Positions 55,305 to 64,000 of a stretch of 64,000 nt of DNA are shown here, one piece after another. Numbering within the stretch: the first letter of the stretch is position 1; every line of letters begins with the position of its first letter. A program made the position numbers and the translations under genes. Origin of the DNA: Prostheceraeus crozeri (Eukaryota > Platyhelminthes > Polycladida > Euryleptidae); NCBI GenBank assembly GCA_907163375.1, contig CAJQUW010007741.1:1-64000 (forward strand), in the 5' to 3' direction. The notes beneath the pieces were generated by a model. That model saw only the letters and a list, made by a program, of their open reading frames with translations. It was not told the origin of the DNA and searched no databases.

Positions 55305-56049
55305 TAGTCCGGGAGCTAGCGCGAACTTGTGCAGGGAACGAAGTAGTACATAAAACTTTCACATAGTAGTACACCTCTAACCTACTGCAAAACTTCGAGT
55401 CTGCCGAATCAGATCATTTGCTTTTCAGAAATAGAGAGGATAACACAATCCTATGTATTTCCAGTGGTAAAATTGTGACATTTAAGGTGTTGACTCCATT
55501 TTTTCGAATTTTTGCTCATAAAAGTTACACAAATTGGTATTTTGTTGAACTGGATATTACAGAAATCATCTACAGATCATGATCTTTCAAATGAGTTATC
55601 ATTCAGTGACAGAGGATGAAGTAAAGTGTACAAACAGACACTTTTCGTTGGTGTAACTGCAAATTTTATCATAGAAATTTCAGGAAAATTGTTGATATAC
55701 TTTAACGAAAAGTGTCTGTTTGTACACTTTACTTCATTCTCTGTCACTGAATGATCACTCATTTGAAAGATCATGATCTGTAGATGATTTCTGTAATATC
55801 CAGTTCAACAAAATACCAATTTGTGTAACTTTTATGAGCAAAAATTCGAAAAAATGGAGTCAACACCTTAAATGTCACAATTTTACCACTGGAAATACAT
55901 AGGATTGTGTTATCCTCTCTATTTCTGAAAAGCAAATGATCTGATTCGGCAGACTCGAAGTTTTGCAGTAGGTTAGAGGTGTACTACTATGTGAAAGTTT
56001 TATGTACTACCTCGTTCCCTGCACAACTTCACGCTAGCTCCCGGACTAT
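55305..56049. mobile_element. Foldback element with 346-bp arms (TAGTCCGGGAGC family)
   Basis: The arms 55,305-55,650 and 55,704-56,049 are inverted and nearly identical; the loop is only about 53 bp. The end carries TAGTCCGGGAGCTAGCG and GTGCAGGGAACGA. That motif and ACTTTCACA are shared with the foldback at 46.66 kb, so the two are related subfamilies. Confidence 0.9.
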
Positions 56050-57170
56050 AAAGTGATGGCGGTTTGTCTGGCGCCAATGAATGTCGCAATACATTTGCTA
56101 ACGAGCCTTTTTCACTCTTATTCGTGGAAGTAAATGAAGGCTACATAGGTTTACAGTGTAACTGCATGACAACAAAAGTGGCCTTGAAATTTCCGCGAAC
56201 ATTGTCAGCGAGAGTGAACAGTGCACAGTTCCGCACACTAAGAAAGTTAGATGCTTCGTCCTCACATGCTACGGAATTCTGTGTGTCCCCCCAACTGAAC
56301 ACAGATTGTTTATGCGATTTTCAAACTGCACACTGATTGGTTAGGTGATTTTTAAACTGTACTGTAGTTGGTTAGGTGATCATCAGGCTGCATTATGATT
56401 GGTTAAGTGGACTTAGGAGGCATTTAATGGCGGCCAATATCTAGAACAGTTTTAATCTCACGCTGCGACCTATCAATTCCATTGAGGGCCATATATACCT
56501 TCAAATCCTCCAATACTGCATCTCAATCAGCAGCAGTGTTGTCACATGCCATTAGTCACTGTCTATTCTGATCCAAGCAACTCATGAAGAAGCTCATTCA
56601 AATTGGTGCAATGAGAACCTGCAAAACCGTTTTTAGACCTATGTAATCAAATAGGTAGGTATCTAAATACTATGAAATCTGCTTCACAATGTTAGCTTCA
56701 ACATCACATACATGTACAGTCAGCGACATAGGCAGGATTTTCAAAGTGGGGGTGAGAGCGATGGATTTGTGGAATTCGCTTTGGCACCGTTGACATGCGG
56801 CAGGGGCAGCCCCTCACCCCTCAAAAATTGTTCATTCAAATTTTGTACATATAAATGAAGGATCTATCTAGCTGATTTGCTTGCAGCCATACCTTTAAAA
56901 CTTGGATCACCCGGAAAACCTTCCGATGCATCTACAGTATGAGGGGCGAAGATGGCAGACGTCCCGACCAAACTTTGATGGCTTGACGAAGCTGGCGGAA
57001 CCTGTAGCGAATGAAAAATGTTCTCTACTCACTTCAGAGCTGACAGTGGCCGTGGATAATCATGTCATCCTCTTCATGCTGACGCTAGAGAAATATCATA
57101 GGACACGGACACTTCTTCACAGCTGAACTAGCGCTGTGTAAAATATTATAGGAGATGCTGGTTGCCCTTT
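56050..57170. other. No gene recognised
   Basis: The ORF 56,064-56,336 is not of a known family. A GATTGGTTAGGTGAT word is repeated three times with variation at 56,335-56,410. CGACATAGGCAGG and CAGGGGCAGCCCCTCACCCC (56,723-56,820) look like transposon-end debris. Confidence 0.35.
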
Positions 57171-57801
57171 CGGTATTTATGGGTTATCCATCCCCAGATT
57201 TTCAAATTTGTCCAAAATCCGCAGAAATGAATCAATCGTCAAAAAACTTTATGTACACGTCGATGAGGATAGTTTTTTACCTACATACCAAAATTTGTGC
57301 AAATTAGACAAGTACTTATTAAATAAGGGACGATAGCTTAAAGGGCAGTGATGTCTACAACTTGATTTGACTATCTTTTGAACTAATCGTCAGAGCAGAA
57401 AACACTTGAGGTCAACAAATTCATTTTCTGACAACTCGTGAAGCGATGATGCCCAGGCCATATCTATAAACTAATATTTTTAACTTAATAAAGGTGAGGC
57501 AAGATAGTGGTCGTGGGAAGATTTCAAATAGCAGTGGATGAGACGAAGAGGAAGAGAACAATGCATACACGAGTAACAATAATGCGTCGAACAGACGAAG
57601 TCAGATCACAAGCTGTTGACATCGCTACAGTTCACGTTATCATCTCTAATACAAAAAGCACATGTTCGATCTGCATAAATTTTTGTTTGTGTATAGTAAA
57701 TGTACTTAAGTACGTCTACTTGAAGTTCGGTGGCGATCAATTCATCTTTGCAGATTTTAGACAAATTTGAAAACCTGGGGGGCGATAACCCATAAGTACC
57801 G
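57171..57801. repeat. Foldback element, inverted arms of about 200 bp
   Basis: CGGTATTTATGGGTTATC (57,171) pairs with GATAACCCATAAGTACCG (57,784-57,801), and CAAATTTGTCCAAAAT pairs with ATTTTAGACAAATTTG. The pairing continues with lower identity to about 57,370 and 57,600. The ORFs inside are not recognised. Confidence 0.75.
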
Positions 57802-58577
57802 ACGTGTGTGAAGTTGGCGGAACCACTCAGCGGTGCCATTTTTTTATTACAGCCTGGTTTTACTCGAGATAACTTCTGGCCTCAGATTTAACAAATTCGC
57901 AGTCGCTTTTGGGGAATTAAAGTTTAGAGATAAAATTTGTCCCGCTGTGAAGTTAGCGGAGCCACTCAGCGGAACCAGCTGCTGAGTCTCGCTCATAGGT
58001 GCATCAAATCAATTTCCTTTTGTCACTACCTGATCTATTTTGTTGTGCTGATCACAAATATATATGTTTCATTTTTCAAAACAATGCAGCTTTCAGTTTG
58101 ATTTCACGATGCAATTATGAAATTCACGAATGATCAGTATTTAATTTATTGCGTAAAAGTAATCAGTTCGGCAAGTGATTTCATCTTATTATTACAACAG
58201 CAAGCTATGAAATGTAATTTTGGAGCAGAGTTGCCAGTTCATTTGGGGGACCGGCTCGTGGCAGGTATTAATAGCATAAAAAGGAAAATTGTTTTAAAAA
58301 ATGAAGAAAATATTTGTGATCAGCACAACAAAATGGAACAGGTAGTGACAAAAAGAAATTGATTTGATGCGCCTATGAGCGAAACTCAGTAGTGGTTCCG
58401 CTAACTTCACAGCAGAGCCAAATTTAAATTTCTCAAAAACGACTGCGAATTTGTGAAATCTGAGGCCAGATTCGTGATGAGGAAGCTAGAATTGATAAAG
58501 TAGACGTCATTTCGAGTGAAATTAGGCTGTAATAAAAAAATGGTTCCTCTGAGTGGTTCCGCCAACTTCACACACGT
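57802..58577. repeat. Foldback element, inverted arms of about 260 bp
   Basis: ACGTGTGTGAAGTTGGCGGA (57,802) pairs with TCCGCCAACTTCACACACGT (to 58,577). The pairing runs inwards to TTGTGCTGATCACAAATA (58,060) and its partner near 58,311. Each arm also repeats GAAGTTAGCGGARCCACT internally. It is directly adjacent to the preceding foldback. Confidence 0.8.
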
Positions 58578-59439
58578 TAAGTACCGCCCTCTCATATTTG
58601 AGCTGACGCCATGCGAAGGATTATGCGAAATGAGCACTTAAAATCCTTCAATTGATGAGATTTCTTAAAATCTAGAAAGTTAACTTGAGTTTTACCTTCG
58701 GATTATTAAGGCCTGGAACAACTTAGAACTACTTACCGCAGTGCTATGAATTTATCACCTTAAAGAAGCGCCTTTATCCTCACTATTTGTCTGTGTTTTT
58801 TCATAATGAATTGTGATTTAACATTCTTTGTTGCAATTTTAATCGCATGTAGGCCCAATATAATCCATTTTCATAGTGCAGCAAAGAAAAAAAAATTGGA
58901 AATGAATCAAACTGAATTCAAGGACTACAATTTTCAGTAAATTCCGCATTTTTGCAAATCAGGTGCGTCGATTTGTACAAAAAATTCAATAAATATTAAG
59001 TGGATGGGGTTGTGGGGGGAGTTTCTGACTTCCTAAGAATGTCATGGAAATAAAGGTTTCTTTCCTAGTAAGTCTTTCCTTACTTCTTGCAGTTTATCTA
59101 GCATTCTAATAGTTTTAGAATAGGTTGTCCAAACTTTATGCGGGTCGCATATTCTACAAGGAAATACGGCCGCGGTCTGCAGTTGACATTATTCAACTTT
59201 TTCACTATCTTCCCCTATCAGACGTGCCTTAAAACAGGTAAATATTAAATTGTGTTGATATTCATCATGAAAGCATTTGACGAAAGCTTCAAAATATTTG
59301 GGATAAGAATTTTCCCAAATTTATTCATAGAAGCATGTTTTAGAAAAACGACACATGTTACTTGCAGGCTAATACATTTAGTTGCTATAAGTTACTGTTA
59401 GTTACTTAAAAGCTACTGTGCTTTGGAGGTTCTTCGCAT
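58578..59439. other. No gene recognised
   Basis: AT-rich; no ORF of note. Confidence 0.3.
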
Positions 59440-60384
59440 CAGGCTCGTAACCAGATCTGATCTACAGGGGGGAGGGGACATACCCCCAAAGGAGAGAAAG
59501 TTGATATGAACATCATCAACCATGAGAAGACTACAATCTTGAATTATTAATATCTGCATTTGTAGTTTAAATGCTTGTTGTTATTTAAGTTAATTAATTA
59601 TGTTATCAAAGACTAATGCATAACACTGCAAACTCCTGTGTATTGTGTTAACCTTTTCTTACAATGATCAACTATCGCATATGCTTATACATGAAATTAC
59701 AAGTTACATAATTATTAGAAAAAGCATTATGAATATGGTGTAGCCTAATTTTGCTTGAATGTATTGCATGTATATCAGACGATTTAAGACTGCATGAGGC
59801 CTTTTTCTACGATAATAAGTTTGAGTATTCAATCACTAAGCTTATATAATCTTGCAGTACATGATCACCTCACAAAGAGAACATCAAGTTAGAAAATCCA
59901 ATCATTTTTCTATTGGTGCTGCATCGAGAGGGTTCAACAAAAGAAAGATATCGTGAGAGGGTGAAGATGATTCATTTACAGGCATTCTAGGATTCAAATA
60001 TTTCATATAAATTGTTGTTTCGAAATGCAAATTAATCATGTAATCCTGACACTGCCATAATATAGGATAATGAAGAACTCGATAGAATTCTACGGAAAGT
60101 CATTTAAGTATACATTTACAATATACTACATTTAAAGTAGACTGTGAATGTGTCAGTTTCAGTTTCAGCCTCGCCTCTTGAAAAAATCTATCTGGTCATT
60201 GAAATATGATATTGAATAACTTCAGTGTGTACTTGGCTCAATTCCCCCTCCAAATTGTTATCACTTCCGACGATTTGATTGATTCGTTTTATTGATTGTA
60301 TATTTGTCATATAGGTACCTATATTAGCAGAGGGGCACAAAACTTAACAGGGGCCTGCCCCCAGCCCCCCTGGCTACGAGCCTG
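59440..60384. mobile_element. hAT-type non-autonomous element (945 bp) with perfect 8-bp duplication
   Basis: The ends are CAGGCTCGTAACCAG and CTGGCTACGAGCCTG, flanked by CTTCGCAT at 59,432-59,439 and 60,385-60,392. CAGG termini with an 8-bp duplication are typical of hAT. G-runs follow each end. There is no transposase ORF. Confidence 0.85.
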
Positions 60385-60392
60385 CTTCGCAT

Positions 60393-61310
60393 CTACAGAA
60401 GTGATGACTGAACGAGGACTAGTCTCAAGAGATGCTTGATTCAGAAGATTTCTCGCTCTCGATTTGATCGACTTTGCTTTCAAACATTGAGAGAAAGCGT
60501 AATTCAAAGCGACTGATCTTCAGAAAGAGGAGACCGTCATTGGAGCATTGAATACATTGAACAGGTTTGTCGTGGGAGCAATTTCAGTTATGGGAATTCC
60601 TACAGTAATGTGACAGCACAGCCGAATAATATTTTCGTAGCTCTGCTGAGCGCTTTCTTAGAGGCTTTACAAAATTTGCTGAAATATCATGCAAGATGTG
60701 ATACAAATGAGTTGACATTTCTAAGGAAAATGTATACGTAAAGCCCGAATCCGAAGATCAACCAACATGTAAGTCAATATCTGGGCAACATGTAGTAAAT
60801 AGAGTATGACGTTATTATGACTTAGTTCAGCGACTGACGCTTTTAGCATCTCAAACATATTGCAATGTCACTTTCAAGCATGAACGAATGGGAGAAGACT
60901 ATAAATCAAAAGAATACAGTTGAAATAATTTTTGGCCAGTCGACGCGAACCAAATCGAATTTTTCTCGAATCGAATCGAATCACAAAGCTTCGCAGGTTA
61001 CTAATTTAGAAACAAGGAAATACATTTTCAACAGAAGTCTACAGATCTAAAATATGAAACGATTTCTGAAATTTTCAAGAAGAGGCTGTGGTCCGCGTTG
61101 GATGAAGCCGCCACCCTTTGGACAACTCTGCTTTAGACCGGATTAAAATTTCATATTCTGACACAAGAAGATTTGTTATTATTTGTTTGGTAATGGACCA
61201 GTAATAGAGAGTGGCATTAAATGAAGTTCAAATTCTATCATGAGATACTTTGAAGAAGATGCACATTTTTAATCACCATTTTGTGGGCATCAATTCTAAC
61301 CAACACAAGG
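60393..61310. other. No gene recognised
   Basis: AT-rich; a TCGAATCGAATCGAATC patch lies at about 60,968. Confidence 0.3.
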
Positions 61311-61314
61311 CACG

Positions 61315-61475
61315 AGCAGGCACGAAGTTCATGGTGCCGAATTCGTATACGAATGTTTTTTTTATTTGTTTCGTTTGCCTATTTAGTGCCAAGTGGCGCC
61401 TACTAGTGCCTCGAAGCACTAGAAGGCGCTAACTGGGCACTAACTGGCACGGAATTTCGGCTTCGTGCCTGAGTT
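61315..61475. repeat. Hairpin-forming inverted repeat (GGCACGAAG...CTTCGTGCC)
   Basis: GGCACGAAG (61,319) pairs with CTTCGTGCC (61,460), and inside it GTGGCGCCTACTAGTGC pairs with GCACTAGAAGGCGC around 61,416. Confidence 0.6.
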
Positions 61476-61624
61476 AATGCCCTACAGTTTACAGTGTGGA
61501 GAGGAGTGTCACCAAATGCAACCTGGAAATGCAGCGGGTTGGAGAATCTCCAGGGCAGATCCAGTAGACTTATTGAACAGACCTTCTGTCGGCAATCGTG
61601 GAGTGGACCGACTATGGATGACAA

Positions 61625-61878
61625 ATGGTGAGAACTGCATGTTTTCAACCTATAAATGCAGAGCACCTCCAACCGGTAAATGAAGTAGAATGAAGGAATT
61701 ACAAAGATGTCTTGGACCAATCGTTCTACAATTCAATTTTTATCAATTACATAATTCGCAAGTCAGAATTTCATGATTGATCTTTTCCCTTCGCTCAGTT
61801 TCGCGTATTTTCTGTGCAGTGTTAGTAGTTGACCAAAGAGGGGAGCGCCGTTCCCACCGCTCCCTGGCTACGTCCCTG
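61625..61878. repeat. Dispersed repeat, copy B (ends GGCTACGTCCCTG)
   Basis: Diverged relative of 8,885-9,179, with the same block order and the same GGGGAGCGCCG...CTACG.CCCTG end. Confidence 0.5.
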
Positions 61879-62100
61879 CATACAGTAATGTATTCTGCTA
61901 GCGCTAGTTCATGTACTTGAAAATAAACGTTATAAACTTATTCAATTCAATTGATGTCACACAAGTTGTTCATCGCAAGTGACTCCTCTGGGAGTAGATG
62001 TGTAGATTATTTCAGTTGAAGCACTTTCTTTTTTGTCAATTTAGGCCTACATGGTACGTTATGATCTTCTCAAATCACATTGTTCTTAAACATGATTTCA

Positions 62101-63123
62101 GACCAAATTTATAGCTTGGCTTCTCTGCATTTCTGAAAGTGTCCGCTATTACCCCTTCTTCAGTTATTTGAATCGATCTAGATTTTGCCCAAATCCATAA
62201 TGCTAACTTGACAGTGATTTAGTTGAGCCGATAATTAATTTTTAAATGTGTTTCATCAAACTTTCACAGACGGAATGATAAAACGCTGCAGTTTGGGGCT
62301 CCTCTGTATTATGCACCAACAACAAGTCTCGGAGACCCTAATAGGTTCTTAAAATCTCTTGGAAGCGTCATTTTCGGATGTGTACAAACAAAGCATGAGA
62401 ATCAGTGGTCTGCATCAGATCGGTCATGCCGCCAATACTTGCTATTATTGCATGATGAATATCAATCGACCCCCAGAATGGAGTTTCGATTTTATGTCCG
62501 CCATTTTGAATTTCTGTCATCTTCTTGAAAAGGGCTAGCCGCATGATACTCGAACAGTGATAACTGAAAAGAGCAGGTCAAGCTACATAGAAGGCTGCTG
62601 ACGATATAATTGAGACTCTTTAATCTAGGCCCCAAAATGCAGCTTCGGTTTCATGCCCGCCATCTTGAATTTTCGTCATCCTCTTGAAAAGGGCAATCGT
62701 ATGATTTTTTGACAATTGTATTTCAAAACAGCGGATGAAATTACTTTGTAAACTGCTGACGAAGTAGTTGGGAATTTCATTAGTCGAGCCTCAGAATTCA
62801 GTTTCGGTTTTCTTGTCCGCCATTTTGAATTTTCGTCATTTTCTCGAAAAGTGCTCATCGTCTGACTTTCAAACCATGATTTTCAAAAGTTTCATACAAA
62901 AATACATCAGAAACCGTCGTTCAAAATGAAACCGCCTCTTCTGGCACACAGTGTGTCGAGTTGACTAGAAGTATGAAAATGGTCACGAAGCATGCTCAAA
63001 AAGAAAGGAGAGAGAAAGCTGCTTTAACAGCGAGCAATTATCGAAATAAGATAATTTGATACCTTTCAGATTTGTCTGTGTCTATTTCATGATACCTGAC
63101 ATTAAAGAGATCCAGATTACGAG
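62101..63123. repeat. Dispersed repeat, second copy, split by an insertion
   Basis: 62,101-62,290 and 62,956-63,123 together match 54,341-54,723. The 665 bp between them are absent from the other copy. Confidence 0.85.
62480..62870. repeat. About 159-bp tandem repeat, three diverged units
   Basis: The core TGTCCGCCATTTTGAATTTT with GTCATC.TCTTGAAAAG recurs at about 62,495, 62,653 and 62,813. It lies wholly within the insertion that splits the dispersed repeat. Confidence 0.75.
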
Positions 63124-64000
63124 CGCGATTCATAGATTCATATACTCTTATCGAAAATACGAGTGTTTCATTGAAAGCTGTCACACAAAATGTTTGCAAA
63201 AAGTAGCAGTATTTGGACTTTTTCGATTAAAGCATTTTTCAAAGCAGGTCATAAATTTGATCTTTCAAGAAGCTGAATCCACTGTCTTTTGATTTTTTCT
63301 AAAAGAAAAATGGTCGTATGCAGGCAATTATTCACACATAGAGCAATAAGCAGTTAACAATGTTTGTCTCTTGTTTATTATTGAGAGAATGTGCGACTTG
63401 TGTGTGATCGGATCAAGTTAATTAAACCATAATAACAGAGCTGGAGTAGCCTAGTGGCGCTCATGCGAATTCAATGTATTTATAAATAATTCAGTTGGTG
63501 TAAAATAAATGATAATTGTATCAAATGGTTATGATATAGATAATAATCCATGAATCAGTTCTCTATTCTTCAATCAACCACTTTAATGGTCTAAATTGAT
63601 CGAAACTTACTTCAAACTATATTGCGTCTTTTCATCATTATCTCTCCATTTTCTTTTGTTCTACGCGAGAGAATTTGTAATGTTAGGGTCGGTCCAATTT
63701 CTGATGCATCACGAATCTCGACTTCTCTGAATTCTCATAGATCATTCGAGACTCGAAGCGTGGGAACCAAGAGAGGATCACCAATTTATTTTTGTAAGCA
63801 ATCTGCTCATTCTCTTGTGATTTATTTATCAAATCTCAGTATAACTATTTATCTGCCAGGAGTCAAATTGTTGTCTGACTGGTCTCATGAAGAGCTTGTA
63901 CCACAGAATTAAATTGTTTAACCGTATCGCTTTACTAAAAGTGCAAACTGATTCAAAACGATGGCACATGCAGGAACTTACTAAGTGGGCAAAAAGAAAT
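63124..64000. other. No gene recognised
   Basis: AT-rich. The plus-strand ORF 63,622-63,912 (96 aa) has no recognised family. Confidence 0.35.

Noticed and set aside
56064-56336. 90-aa plus-strand ORF with several Cys
   Set aside because: The Cys spacing fits no zinc-binding pattern, and the 3' end runs into a small GATTGGTTAGGTGAT repeat.
1-64000. CRISPR arrays, bacterial operons, rRNA genes
   Set aside because: No regularly spaced direct repeats with unique spacers, no Shine-Dalgarno-led gene sets and no rRNA sequence; the introns and elements are eukaryotic.

Overview
The window is repeat-rich, AT-rich eukaryotic DNA. It looks like an intergenic or heterochromatin-like stretch from a marine invertebrate. 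I found no convincing host protein-coding gene: almost every recognisable protein segment belongs to a transposable element, and most are broken. Tc1-like, RTE-like, CR1/L2-like, restriction-like-endonuclease LINE, GIY-YIG Penelope-like and Polinton-type sequences occur together. There is also a tRNA-derived SINE and a frequent TAGGCCTA palindrome. This fits an echinoderm or other marine deuterostome best, but that assignment is inference, not proof.

Layout. Positions 1-7435 hold the right-hand part of a degraded Polinton/Maverick (adintovirus-like) element read leftwards on the minus strand. A TATA-like box near 6290 is followed by a gene whose first coding exon is only an ATG. Then come a RING-like small ORF, a DEDDh-exonuclease-like ORF, a two-helix membrane ORF, a second RING-like ORF, a basic pX-like core protein, a packaging ATPase split by a GC-rich insertion, an unknown 230-aa protein and a retroviral-type integrase with a chromodomain. 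DNA polymerase B, major capsid and protease are not in the window and would lie to the left. Poly-G repeats, a 132-bp duplication and a 22-bp tandem array fill 6.36-7.43 kb and probably form the terminal repeat region.

From 7.4 to 23.3 kb there are scattered fragments: RTE-like LINE pieces (10.1 and 14.8-15.7 kb), a head-to-head Penelope-like pair (17.8-19.1 kb), a Tc1-like transposase remnant (19.55-20.15 kb), another GIY-YIG fragment (21.25 kb), a SINE (22.0-22.2 kb) and a Penelope-like RT (22.2-23.3 kb). A CR1/L2-like LINE of about 3.95 kb (23.75-27.70 kb) sits inside an RTE-like LINE, whose reading resumes on the far side.

From 28 to 46 kb there are three copies of a 1-kb TA-flanked non-autonomous DNA transposon, one of them inside a Tc1-like transposase gene. 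The same stretch holds a LINE 3' end with a restriction-like endonuclease (37.4-38.5 kb), a Penelope-like element bounded by inverted copies of its own end (40.1-41.3 kb) and an antisense RT fragment (41.4-42.2 kb).

Positions 47,879-51,882 hold the most interesting unit: a 4,004-bp DNA transposon with two 450-bp terminal inverted repeats and a perfect 8-bp target duplication (ATGCTAAA). It carries a decayed, intron-containing gene of a family I cannot assign to a named transposase superfamily. The last 12 kb carry several foldback elements, a hAT-type MITE with a perfect 8-bp duplication (59,440-60,384) and a repeat family split by a tandem-repeat insertion (62.1-63.1 kb).
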